Origin: CAWBNS01 sp964445105
GTDB taxonomy: Bacteria > Chlamydiota > Chlamydiia > Chlamydiales > JAJFMA01
NCBI GenBank assembly: GCA_964445105.1
Contig: CAYUJS010000011.1
Span: 1-44,643 of the forward strand
Reading direction: 5' to 3'
Length of the DNA: 44,643 bases
Positions 24,170-32,083 of this stretch are shown piece after piece; the stretch's first letter is position 1, and the number at the start of each line of letters is the position of its first letter. Both the position numbers and the translations under genes were made by a program. The notes below the pieces were generated by a model, which did no database searches, had not been told where the DNA came from, and saw nothing but the letters and a program-made list of their open reading frames with translations.

Positions 24170-24757
24170 CTAGTATATTCGGTGCTTGGCAATGAAGTCC
24201 AATACTTTTCCCGGAACGAGATGCGCGCAGCTCTGATGCGTTTTTAGGCGCGCCCGGATTTCTGTGGCGGAGATCTCTATTACGGGCATTAACATGAGAC
24301 TTGTTAAAAGAATACTGACGATATTTTCCGGCCCTTCAGGCTGCCTTGAAGAGCGAGACCGCAGCCCAGTTAGCGGGGAAGCCAACTTAGCCAAAGTCTC
24401 AGCATCTTTCCAACGCCAAAAAGAATCTAGGGCATCATCGCCGAGTAAAAGGTGAAACGTACAGTTTTTTTCTGTTTCTTGCAGGCTTTGGATCGTATCT
24501 ATAGTAAAGGAGGGACCGGGGCGCTTTACCTCGAGATCAAGGACTCGTAGCCTGGGCGTCTGCTGTACTGCTAACTGGGTCATCATCAAGCGTTGATTAG
24601 CAGAAGCGATTGGCGCCTGCTCCTTCAGAGGATTGCTTTGAGCAGGACAGAGCCAGACTTCGTCTAATTTGCCTCGCTCCATCAGCTCCAGAGCCAAGTG
24701 CAGATGACCAAAGTGGGGCGGATCGAAAGTGCCGCCTAAGAAGCCGATATCTTTCAT
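24170..24757 (-). CDS. nadD: Nicotinate-nucleotide adenylyltransferase
   Basis: A 195-residue enzyme that makes deamido-NAD from nicotinate mononucleotide and ATP. The nucleotidyltransferase signature is clear: GFLGGTFDPPHFGHLHLA, with the HxGH site, and the C-terminal ISATEIRARL. ATG 24757 has AGGGGTGG just upstream. It sits between the large coiled-coil gene and rsfS; in Chlamydia these two are adjacent and nadD is not present, so this lineage keeps a step of NAD synthesis. The protein is slightly short but complete. Confidence 0.92.
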   Translation of the reverse strand: MKDIGFLGGTFDPPHFGHLHLALELMERGKLDEVWLCPAQSNPLKEQAPIASANQRLMMTQLAVQQTPRLRVLDLEVKRPGPSFTIDTIQSLQETEKNCTFHLLLGDDALDSFWRWKDAETLAKLASPLTGLRSRSSRQPEGPENIVSILLTSLMLMPVIEISATEIRARLKTHQSCAHLVPGKVLDFIAKHRIY

Positions 24758-24778
24758 ACCACCCCTGCTTGTGGGTCT

Positions 24779-26575
24779 TTATACTTTCTTTTTCAGCTCT
24801 TGGATCTTTTGCTGAATTTCCCGAATGCCGTCGTTGATTCTATCGAGGCGCTCGCGTTCCTGGTGCTGTTGTTGGCTAAAGGCCATGGCTTGCTCGATAT
24901 CAAAGCCGGCGTTACCGCCTGCTTTGCGAATACGCTCTAGCTGTTCTTTGATCTCGTCACGGCGCGCCATACGCTCACGCAGCACCGTGCGGAGATGATC
25001 CAGGTTTTGCCTGTCATCGTCAGACAAAGTGAGCAAGGCGCGCTCTTTTTTGTCGGCGATGAGGTCATTCAGCGATTTCAATTGCCGCTCGAGCTCCACG
25101 CGCTCTGCTTTGGTGACTGTTTTTTCGATCACCAGTTCCAGCAATTCATCGCGCTGAGCCAGGAGCTGTTCGGCATCCAAAGTGTCTGCTTCTCTTAACA
25201 GGGTCTGCACGCGTTCGCGTAGTTCGATAATTTTTTGCAGGCGGGAGCGCTCGCGTTCATCGGCTTGCTGTTTACGTGTCTCTTCTTCCTCTCGTATTTT
25301 TTCGTTTACGAGGCTTCGTGTGTTTTTTAACAGTTCTTTGAGAGCAGGCAATTCATCGTAGCCTACATCTGTTTTACGCATCGTATCGGCAAGTTCATCG
25401 AGCTGTTTTTTTGCGTTTTCTAATGTCAATTCACCCGTCTCAAAAGATTGCGTAAATGCATTGATCTGTTCTTGCAGTTGAGAGGCATTTTGCCTGTGAA
25501 CACCCTTTTGCTTGAGGCGCTCTTTACGGCGCTCGCGCTCTTCATTTTTCACCTTCTCCCAGCTTTCGCTCAGCAAGGTGCGCGTTTTTGTGAAGCTGTG
25601 AGTGTTCAGCGTCAGGGTCTTGGCTGTTGCCTGCAGGGACTTGATTTCGTCCCGGACAAATGCCAGCGCTCCTTGTAGAGGCGCTGAGAAGTACTTCTGA
25701 ACGAAGGCTTCGATATCCTGAATGAAGTTGTGGCTGACTTGTTTGATTAACTCTTTGCGCCTAGGAAACACGCGGTCGCCCGCCAGTGAAAGACGCTGGA
25801 AGAATTTATTTTTTTGACGCACGCGCATTTCTGTGCGAATCAATTCTTTTCTGAGGCCGTTGATACGCGTAGCGTAGTTGTTTAATAAGTCTAATTCCTG
25901 CTGTAGCGGCAGGTAGAATGCATACCGGCTCTCCAGCGTTTTGGCTTGAGGCTCGAAACTGAAATCGGCATTTTTTGCGATATAATCGGCAACAGCTTCA
26001 ATGTCGGCGTCCAGAGCGGCAATTGCCATTTCGATCTGCTCCACAGCAAACGCTGTCTGCTCATCTAGCATTTCTTTTAGCCGACGAGCCTCTTTGGTCA
26101 AATCAGTGCAGCGATCCCATAAGATGCCGCGCAAGTTGGGATTGACAACGGCTTCTTTAAATAGAGGCATGCACAGCTTGCGCGTATCCCAAAATACTTT
26201 GAACTGGGGCGTTTTGGCGTGTGACAGCGATTTTTCCATCAGGTCAATGCCCTTCTGCAGTCGGAGCTCGAGGTTTGCTTCGAGCAAGAGCTCGTCCAGA
26301 CCTTCGGCTAGGGGCTGCGGAATGCCCTCTTCGGCCGCTTTATTTTCGGGAGAGAGATCTTCTGCTTCCTCTTGCGCCTGTGCAGGGTCGGCAACATCAT
26401 TCGCTTCGCACAAGAGCTCATCCAGTTCTTCGGCCAGGGGCTGCAGGTCGCTCGCATCGACCGTCTCACTTTCGGGAGAAAGTTCTTCTGCTAGAGATAG
26501 ATCTCCCTCTTGGGCCTGTATTGGGTCGGGAAAATCATTTGAAATATGTGTGTCTTCTGGCGGGTCGGATAGCAT
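24779..26575 (-). CDS. Large coiled-coil protein, CT768-like
   Basis: About 598 residues from ATG 26575 (MLSDPPEDTH); a longer frame begins at a TTG upstream. The first 100 residues are acidic and hold two imperfect copies of a roughly 40-residue unit (each ends PLAEELDELLCEAN or PLAEGLDELLLEAN). The rest is highly charged coiled coil, with stretches such as EERERRKERLKQK, EEEETRKQQADERERS and ELERQLKSLNDLIADKKE. No signal peptide or membrane segment. It has the place of the Chlamydia gene between mqnC and rsfS (CT768 as I recall), itself an uncharacterised long helical protein. Function unknown. Confidence 0.8.
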   Translation of the reverse strand: MLSDPPEDTHISNDFPDPIQAQEGDLSLAEELSPESETVDASDLQPLAEELDELLCEANDVADPAQAQEEAEDLSPENKAAEEGIPQPLAEGLDELLLEANLELRLQKGIDLMEKSLSHAKTPQFKVFWDTRKLCMPLFKEAVVNPNLRGILWDRCTDLTKEARRLKEMLDEQTAFAVEQIEMAIAALDADIEAVADYIAKNADFSFEPQAKTLESRYAFYLPLQQELDLLNNYATRINGLRKELIRTEMRVRQKNKFFQRLSLAGDRVFPRRKELIKQVSHNFIQDIEAFVQKYFSAPLQGALAFVRDEIKSLQATAKTLTLNTHSFTKTRTLLSESWEKVKNEERERRKERLKQKGVHRQNASQLQEQINAFTQSFETGELTLENAKKQLDELADTMRKTDVGYDELPALKELLKNTRSLVNEKIREEEETRKQQADERERSRLQKIIELRERVQTLLREADTLDAEQLLAQRDELLELVIEKTVTKAERVELERQLKSLNDLIADKKERALLTLSDDDRQNLDHLRTVLRERMARRDEIKEQLERIRKAGGNAGFDIEQAMAFSQQQHQERERLDRINDGIREIQQKIQELKKKV

Positions 26576-26684
26576 AATATGGATTCTGAGCTCACAGGTT
26601 TTGCAGCACCCCAAAATGGGGAGAAGTGCGTTTTTAATGACGCTACAATACTGCTTATTGAAATTTTAGGTAAAGGAATTTAAG

Positions 26685-27800
26685 CTAAAAACGGCCAAGA
26701 ATAGCCACCTTATCTTCTTCTCGTACCTGTTGAGATAGAGGCATATCCACGGTCGCTATACCCTCATAAGTGCGAAGGATGTCGTACAAGGGGTTGCGTT
26801 GGGCAGGCTCGTAGCCTGCGGCGCGGATCATGTCTAGCATGCCTTGATGATCGCTTTTATTGATAAAACCTGTGGCGCGGTGTACATTTTCTTCTGTGAT
26901 CGTGCCGCCAAAATCGTCAGCGCCGTAGTGAAGCGCCTCAATACCCGTTTGTTTGCCCTCGCCAAACCACGAAGCTTGGATATGATCAAAGTTGTCTAGG
27001 TAGATGCGCGAAAAGGCTAAAATGCGGAAATAAGCATCCTTGCCGGCCCAGTTTTTTACCGTACGCCGCAGAGCTGTGCGGTCGCGCTTGTAGCTCCAGG
27101 GAATGAAAGCGGTGAAGCCTGTGCTATTGTCCTGTGCTTGGCGAATGGTTTCCAAGTGCTGCACGATGTCTTTAGGCTCTTCGACATGACCGTACATCAT
27201 GGTGGCGGTCGTCTTGAAGCCTATTTGGTGCGCCGTCTGATGGATGTCAATCCAGGCGCCAGGCGCCATCTTTTTGGGTGAAATGGCCAAACGCACGCGC
27301 TCCGCTACGATTTCGGCGCCACCGCCTGGCAATGTACGCTGACCAGCATCCCAAAGGGCCTGTAGTACCTCTCTAATGCTAATGCCGGACGCTTTGGCGC
27401 AGGTCCAGATTTCGGGAGCCGTGAAAAAGTGCGGGTAGATCTCGGGATACCGTTTTCTTGCAGCGCGCACGAGCGCCACGTAATAGTCCAGCGTTAGCTT
27501 GGGATTGAGCCCACCTTGCAGCAGAACAGTGGTTAGGCCCGCCTGGCGGGCAAATTCGAGATGCTGCATGACTTCGTCGACATTTTTTTGGTAGGCATCC
27601 TTGGCGCTTTCATGCCTATAGAAGGCGCAGAAGCTGCAGTCGGCGTTGCAGATATTTGTGTAGTTGGGATTCGAATCGAGGACAAAAGTGACTCTATTAG
27701 GGGGGTTCTTGGCGTTGCGAATTTCTACAGCGCGCGTTTGCAAATCCACCAACGGGGCCGTTATGAATAGCTCCAGGCCCTCTTCAAAGGTCAGTCGCAT
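26685..27800 (-). CDS. mqnC: Cyclic dehypoxanthinyl futalosine synthase
   Basis: A 371-residue radical SAM enzyme of the futalosine pathway to menaquinone, which cyclises dehypoxanthine futalosine. The 4Fe-4S site is CNADCSFCAFYR near residue 55 (CxxxCxxC). Other family blocks are LLQGGLNP, TLPGGGAEI and TATMMYGHVE. I choose ATG 27800 because GGGGGGTG lies just upstream and the start is one base after the miaA stop; a GTG four codons earlier is in frame. In Chlamydia the equivalent gene also follows miaA. The close homologues MqnE and CofH are alternatives, but position and length favour MqnC. Confidence 0.9.
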   Translation of the reverse strand: MRLTFEEGLELFITAPLVDLQTRAVEIRNAKNPPNRVTFVLDSNPNYTNICNADCSFCAFYRHESAKDAYQKNVDEVMQHLEFARQAGLTTVLLQGGLNPKLTLDYYVALVRAARKRYPEIYPHFFTAPEIWTCAKASGISIREVLQALWDAGQRTLPGGGAEIVAERVRLAISPKKMAPGAWIDIHQTAHQIGFKTTATMMYGHVEEPKDIVQHLETIRQAQDNSTGFTAFIPWSYKRDRTALRRTVKNWAGKDAYFRILAFSRIYLDNFDHIQASWFGEGKQTGIEALHYGADDFGGTITEENVHRATGFINKSDHQGMLDMIRAAGYEPAQRNPLYDILRTYEGIATVDMPLSQQVREEDKVAILGRF

Positions 27801-27801
27801 T

Positions 27802-28848
27802 TCACCCCCCACATCGTTCGTGGTCCGCTGTGATCAACGCTAGGGCTGTTTCTGTGTCGTAGGCTTCTATATCAAGCCAGCGAAACAGGGGCTCTTTTTT
27901 GAACCAGGTTCTTTGGCGTTTGGCATAATGTCGGGTAGCTATTTTAAACGCACCCATGAAAAGCGCATAGTCAGTTGGGGTCTGTGCCGAGCGCAAGTAG
28001 TCGATGCATTGCCTATATCCAATAGACTGTGAGGCCGCCACGTTTGCGAGTATTCCCGCTTGCAGCAGCTGTTGCGTTTCTTCGATTAAGCCAGCAGCGA
28101 CCATTTTTTCACAGCGGGCCTCTATGCGCTGGTCTAGTACAGGTTTGGGGCGGTGCAGAAACCAGCAGCGAAAGTTGAATTCTTTGGGGGTGCTCTGGGC
28201 GGCCCACTTCATGTCGCTCACTTTGTTACCGGTGATGGTAATGATTTCTAAGCCTCGTACGATCTTATGTTTGTCTCCACAAGAGAGTGTCGAGGCATAT
28301 TCGGGATCAAGCTGCGTGAGCCGCGCTAGTAGCCCCTCTAAGCCTTTCTCTGATAGCTCTTTTTCAAGCATTTGTCTTATCTCAGGAACGGGCGGCGGCC
28401 CAGGCGGTGGGCCATAGACCAGCGTGTGTAGGTAAAATCCCGATCCTCCTACCACGATGGGCACGCGATTGCGAGCTAGGATGCTTTTACAGGCTTGTTT
28501 TGCTTCGTGATAAAAATCCACCACGTTGAAGGGCTGATGTGGATAGCGGATATCTATTAGATGATGAGGGACGCAATCCTGTTCGGCTCTTGAAGGCTTA
28601 GCCGTACCGATATCCATCCCAAAGTAGACCTGCATAGAATCACCGGTGACGATCTCGCCTTTAACCGCACAAGCTAATTGCATAGCCAGATCCGATTTAC
28701 CACAGCCAGTTGGACCGGCCAGTACAATAACTTTTTGTTTAGCTTTGCTGTCGTCTAGGTTTAGCTCAGACCTAGCCTCAGCGCGCAGATGATGCAAGAC
28801 ACGCTCAACCTCGGTTTTTTCGAAGGTAATCCCACTGATAAGGGCCAC
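27802..28848 (-). CDS. miaA: tRNA dimethylallyltransferase
   Basis: A 348-residue enzyme that puts a dimethylallyl group on A37 of tRNAs reading UNN codons. The P-loop VLAGPTGCGKSDLA, DSMQVYFGMDIGTAKPS, PHHLIDI and VVGGSGFYLH are all present. An N-terminal extension of about 38 residues precedes the P-loop. Starts at GTG 28848, overlapping the rsbV stop by one base (TAGTG), with AGGGTGA upstream. The order rsbV-miaA-mqnC is the Chlamydia order. Confidence 0.95.
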   Translation of the reverse strand: MALISGITFEKTEVERVLHHLRAEARSELNLDDSKAKQKVIVLAGPTGCGKSDLAMQLACAVKGEIVTGDSMQVYFGMDIGTAKPSRAEQDCVPHHLIDIRYPHQPFNVVDFYHEAKQACKSILARNRVPIVVGGSGFYLHTLVYGPPPGPPPVPEIRQMLEKELSEKGLEGLLARLTQLDPEYASTLSCGDKHKIVRGLEIITITGNKVSDMKWAAQSTPKEFNFRCWFLHRPKPVLDQRIEARCEKMVAAGLIEETQQLLQAGILANVAASQSIGYRQCIDYLRSAQTPTDYALFMGAFKIATRHYAKRQRTWFKKEPLFRWLDIEAYDTETALALITADHERCGG

Positions 28849-29210
28849 TAGTCACCCTGAGCAAGCCGTTTTAACGCTTCATCCTGTGTGCCGAATACCT
28901 CTAAAACTTCATCGAAACCCGACATCTTAAGGACGTCTAAAACCCCATCTTCCACCGAGCAAACCGCCAACTTCCCCGAAGTACTCTTGACTTGTTTAAA
29001 AATCGCTAAAAGCATACGCATGCCCGCACTGCTGAGGTAGTTTACCTCAGTAAAATCAAGCAGCACATTGGGAGGTCTTTGCTCTAAGAAGGAAAAAAGC
29101 TCTTTTTCCGCCAGCTCAGAGGATAGCGAGTCCAAACGTCCGCTAATGTGCAATAAAAGCACGCCGCTTTTGTGCTCGCCCTTAACTTCTATTCGACTCG
29201 CTGTGGTCAT
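28848..29210 (-). CDS. rsbV: Anti-sigma factor antagonist, RsbV/STAS domain
   Basis: A 120-residue STAS-domain protein of the partner-switching system: unphosphorylated RsbV binds the kinase RsbW, and in Chlamydia this network responds to metabolic state and affects sigma66. The phosphorylation site is in NYLSSAGMRML. I choose ATG 29210 because AGGAGGGG lies eight bases upstream; an ATG at 29276 in the same frame has none. First gene of a long conserved minus-strand run. Confidence 0.9.
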   Translation of the reverse strand: MTTASRIEVKGEHKSGVLLLHISGRLDSLSSELAEKELFSFLEQRPPNVLLDFTEVNYLSSAGMRMLLAIFKQVKSTSGKLAVCSVEDGVLDVLKMSGFDEVLEVFGTQDEALKRLAQGD

Positions 29211-29290
29211 GCTTAGCCCCTCCTGGCGCTCACGCAAATTTGGAATATAGTCGATTGGAGAATATGGATCAAACATGAAGCTTTGATTCG

Positions 29291-29306
29291 GCAGCTCCCG
29301 CTAAAA
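29291..29306 (-). repeat. Dispersed motif, copy 4 (left end of 108-bp element)
   Basis: GCAGCTCCCGCTAAAA on the plus strand, inverted relative to the other five copies when these are read on the same strand. It faces copy 5 at 29384-29400. Confidence 0.65.
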
Positions 29307-29400
29307 TAAGGAATCAGCTGGCTCTGGAACAGCCATTGGCCTCGTTTTGCGCCTCGCAAAGCTACGGTCGCCGAGCCGTTCTCTTTTTTTAGCGGGAGCT
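29293..29400. repeat. 108-bp element with perfect 14-bp inverted ends
   Basis: AGCTCCCGCTAAAA at 29293-29306 is exactly inverted at 29387-29400 as TTTTAGCGGGAGCT. The 80 bp between have no coding potential. Size and ends resemble a miniature inverted-repeat element. No clear target duplication is seen next to the ends. The right end contains the stop codon of ssb. Confidence 0.55.
29384..29400 (+). repeat. Dispersed motif, copy 5 (right end of 108-bp element)
   Basis: TTTTTTTAGCGGGAGCT, an exact core match. Read on the minus strand it gives Ser-Ser-Arg-stop, the end of SSB, the same reading as copy 1 in the transporter gene. Confidence 0.65.
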
Positions 29401-29808
29401 ATTGCTTGAATCTGCTTCGACTGTGTGAGTCCAAGAGTCCGCTTCTGCCGCGGCTATGGTAGCCTTTTGGTTCTGATTATGGCGCTCCATAAACTGTACC
29501 CGTTCGGCTGCCAAGCGCAGCTTACACCTTTTTTCACCCTCGCGGCTATACCAAACATCCAGCTGAAGGTGGCCTTCCACGAATACAGAGGAGGAACAAT
29601 CCAGCGCATTGGCACAAGTTTCCGCTTGCTTGCCCCAAACCACGACGTCCACAAAGCAAACCTCTTGTTGTTTATCGCCTCCTACCGTGTAAAATTCGCG
29701 GTTGAGCGCGACTAGTAGATCTGTGACCGACATGCCGCCTGGTGTCTTCCGCAGTTCTGGTTTACGAGTCAATCGACCCGCGATAAAAACTTTATTTAGC
29801 GCGACCAT
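29389..29808 (-). CDS. ssb: Single-stranded DNA-binding protein, acidic tip missing
   Basis: A 139-residue SSB. The OB fold is clear from ALNKVFIAGRLTRKPELR, SVTDLLVALNREFY and VDVVVWGKQAETCANAL. Normal bacterial SSBs end in an acidic tip with a final Phe (DDDIPF type), which recruits partner proteins; here the tail is short and ends SNSSR. The last three codons and the stop lie inside the right arm of the 108-bp element, so the true 3' end may have been displaced. It may be a second, specialised ssb, or a damaged main copy. ATG 29808 has only a weak G-rich site upstream. Confidence 0.88.
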   Translation of the reverse strand: MVALNKVFIAGRLTRKPELRKTPGGMSVTDLLVALNREFYTVGGDKQQEVCFVDVVVWGKQAETCANALDCSSSVFVEGHLQLDVWYSREGEKRCKLRLAAERVQFMERHNQNQKATIAAAEADSWTHTVEADSSNSSR

Positions 29809-29977
29809 AAATTAGCGCCCCCCATGGCACCTCTCATAAAAAACGTTGTTCCCTAAACCGAACCCTATTGCAATTTCGTTTTTCTTGACAAATGTTTTTT
29901 TATGGCAGAGCTGGTCGTCAGCAGCTTTCGTTAAAAATGGCCATCTCACCGTTCGTCTTAGCGGCTGCGCTGTCTGG

Positions 29978-30800
29978 CTGATCCCGCTTTGAGGCCTTTG
30001 TGCGCGCAGTGCCAAAACTATTGCCGGATGGCATACAGTTCACCTATTTGACCTCTGATGATCGAGGCGTTTTAAACATTTGGGTCGCTGCCTTCGAGGA
30101 GCCTGCTAAAACCTCATAAATCACAACGGGCAACAACCAAGGTATTTGTCGCTATTTATGGCGGACGGAAAGACAGCTGCGACTTTAGCCCATTTTGACG
30201 TGTTTGGCCTCAATTTACAGATAGTAGCCCTGGAGTGCGATACATAAAACCGCTAGCAATTTTTCCAGTTCTTCGCCGACCACAACTTGCAAGCAGGCGC
30301 CTTTAGGCACTTTTGTTAAGGAGGGCGTTTACGCACGAGGGCCTGCCCCCCGAAAGCTTATCTTGCGCACCGCCTCAAAAGTTGCCCCCTGCTGCGTGCA
30401 TGGCAGAGGCTATCTCCAAGCTGACGACAAGGGGTAAGGTGAAAATGCAGGATAACCTTGTAGACGCTAAAAACTGGCTCGTCGGGCAAGGGATGCAGCG
30501 GTCTCACTAAAGTCGCCATCTATGTTGACTACGAAGCACTGGCAGCGCGTAGGGCACTTGCAAAAAGAGCAGAACTTTGTAAAAAATTGCTCGCCTTTAT
30601 TTTGCGCGCACAATGTCTAGTATCAGCTCTTCATCACCCAGGGCGCCGACGATCTGTTTATTAAACACGCCTAAGACGAGCAAATCGTCGCAGCCATGCG
30701 CAGCAAACTGCCTTTTGATTATCTTTTTTTGAACGAGGAAGACTATGAATTTGCACGTACTGAAAACTGCCTCGAGTTCTTGCGCTGTACCTGAAGGATG
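29978..30800 (+). pseudogene. Decayed S9-family (prolyl oligopeptidase-like) peptidase
   Basis: Broken pieces in changing frames follow the order of an S9 peptidase. Near 29978-30120: LIPL, then FVRAVPKLLPDGIQFTYL and DDRGVLNIWVAA, like the usual LIPR..LFGNP...SPDG..LAYLAP..GVLNVWV start of the propeller. Near 30440-30490: MQDNLVDAKNWLVGQG, like the M-DDL-DAV-WA segment before the active site. Near 30511: KVAIYVDYEALAA, where KVAIYGGSYGGYAAL is expected, so the Ser nucleophile is gone. Near 30620-30790: LFITQGADDLFIKHA, EQIVAAMRSKLPFDYLF and EFARTENCLEF, like the closing GxND...QIVAAM...HGFARPENRLEF block. Several stops and a large internal loss make it non-functional. An intact gene would be over 600 codons. 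Confidence 0.82.
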
Positions 30801-31004
30801 CCAGGAGCCTCCAAGATTGCATGAGAAACGGGCAGAACATCAACGCTAGCTAAGGCGCAGCCTCGCTTGTAAAAATAACCTTCTCTATTCAAGTTAAATG
30901 CGATAGTTAGCCATGCCAGACCGAAACGTCAGCTACTGCTGCCTCGGTCATGCCACTTGACCCTATATCCTGCGCGCCCGCTGCTATTTTTAGGCCCAAT
31001 TTAC

Positions 31005-31033
31005 TTGACATTTAGCGGTCTAGAAGCTAACCT
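31005..31033 (+). promoter_or_regulatory. Candidate sigma-66/70 promoter
   Basis: A perfect TTGACA at 31005-31010, a 17-bp spacer, and TAACCT at 31028-31033. A start near 31040 would leave a leader of about 45 bases before ATG 31084. Confidence 0.6.
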
Positions 31034-31083
31034 CAACGGGCTTAATATTTTTTCTGTTAACCAATGAACAAAAGGATCAACAC

Positions 31084-31974
31084 ATGTATTCTCCCTCAAA
31101 TTTAGGGCAACGGACCTTACCGGAGCTCAGGAGTACCGACGCAGCCTATAAGTACTTATCCGACACGGTAGCTACAGTACGAGCTAAAGGCACCTTATCT
31201 CCCGATCAATTAGAGTTAGCGCAATTCATCGTTGAAAGAGTAGAAGTAGATATCGAACCCATGAAACAAGCAGATAGCTGGATTGAGGGTGGTATCCTGT
31301 CGGCACTAAAGACGTTGAAGAAAGAATGCCCAGCTTTTGCCACGCTTCTTAATACAAGCGACGAAGACGGCCTGCTATACTCCGGTACAAACTTTTTGAT
31401 CAATAGCTCCAATGTGCTGGAACTAGCGGAAAGCTCAGATAATATTGTGCCAGACGAAAGCAGTAGCAGTGACAGCGTTGTTACTATAGGTAAAGCCAGC
31501 GCAAACGACCAGTTCCTTTCACTGGATCCTTCGCTTTTGTTATCACCTCCCCGCTCAGTAATGAGAAATTTAAAGAGCCCTTCAGCGCTGGGATCAGCTA
31601 GAAAATCAAGGCTTGCGCAGTTTGCCTACACAAGTGATTACTCGGATAGCGAGACCAGCTCTTTAGGCTCTTCGTTTCTACAAGATAGTAACCTTCGGTC
31701 GCTGCCAATGAGCGCCAAAACCGAAGAGATGCTAAAAGGGATCAACGAGATTAAAGAACAAATGGCCGAGCTTCGCGCGGAAAAAGATCTACAAGCGCGC
31801 GTGATAGAATTGGAAAGCACAAAGAGCCAGCTCGAAGCTAAAGTTGCTGCCTACGAGAAGTCTAGTGGCGGACTAGCAATGGCTAAGGTTGTCTTTATTG
31901 GCGCGGTGGGCGGTGGCTTAATCACCTACCTCGCTTTAAAAAACGTACCCCAATTCACCTCTTCGGGCGTTTAG
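31084..31974 (+). CDS. Hypothetical protein with coiled coil and C-terminal membrane anchor
   Basis: A 296-residue protein from ATG 31084, with AAGGA seven bases upstream. Helical first third; a Ser-rich middle (several acidic-Ser stretches such as ESSSSDSVV and SDYSDSETSSLGSS); a coiled coil at about 210-260 (IKEQMAELRAEKDLQARVIELE); then one membrane segment near residues 268-285 (AKVVFIGAVGGGLITYLAL) and a ten-residue tail. A tail-anchored coiled-coil protein suggests an inclusion-membrane or envelope protein, as an inference. Own promoter and strong terminator, so a single-gene unit. I do not recognise the family. Confidence 0.7.
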   Translation: MYSPSNLGQRTLPELRSTDAAYKYLSDTVATVRAKGTLSPDQLELAQFIVERVEVDIEPMKQADSWIEGGILSALKTLKKECPAFATLLNTSDEDGLLYSGTNFLINSSNVLELAESSDNIVPDESSSSDSVVTIGKASANDQFLSLDPSLLLSPPRSVMRNLKSPSALGSARKSRLAQFAYTSDYSDSETSSLGSSFLQDSNLRSLPMSAKTEEMLKGINEIKEQMAELRAEKDLQARVIELESTKSQLEAKVAAYEKSSGGLAMAKVVFIGAVGGGLITYLALKNVPQFTSSGV

Positions 31975-31989
31975 CTTTAACCAGACATT

Positions 31990-32033
31990 AAAATGCTCGC
32001 AAGTAGCCGATCTGGGTTACTTGCGAGCATTTT
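31990..32033. terminator. Strong bidirectional terminator
   Basis: A perfect 16-bp stem: AAAATGCTCGCAAGTA at 31990-32005 pairs with TACTTGCGAGCATTTT at 32018-32033, with a 12-base loop. T-rich on the plus side and A-rich on the other, so it can end both the gene at 31084-31974 and the convergent one at 32084-32746. Confidence 0.88.
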
Positions 32034-32052
32034 CTTTTAGCCGGCAACACCC

Positions 32053-32070
32053 TTATTTAGGGGGAGTTGC
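32053..32070 (+). repeat. Dispersed motif, copy 6 (degenerate)
   Basis: TTATTTAGGGGGAGTTGC. Weaker match than the others, but its flank GTAGAATCA matches the flank of copy 4 read in the same direction. It lies 14 bp past the stop of the minus-strand gene 32084-32746. Confidence 0.4.
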
Positions 32071-32083
32071 CGTAGAATCAGGC

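Noticed and set aside
26608..26624. Short CCCCA/TGGGG hairpin between mqnC and the coiled-coil gene
   Set aside because: Only five base pairs and no U run directly after it on either strand; too weak to call a terminator.
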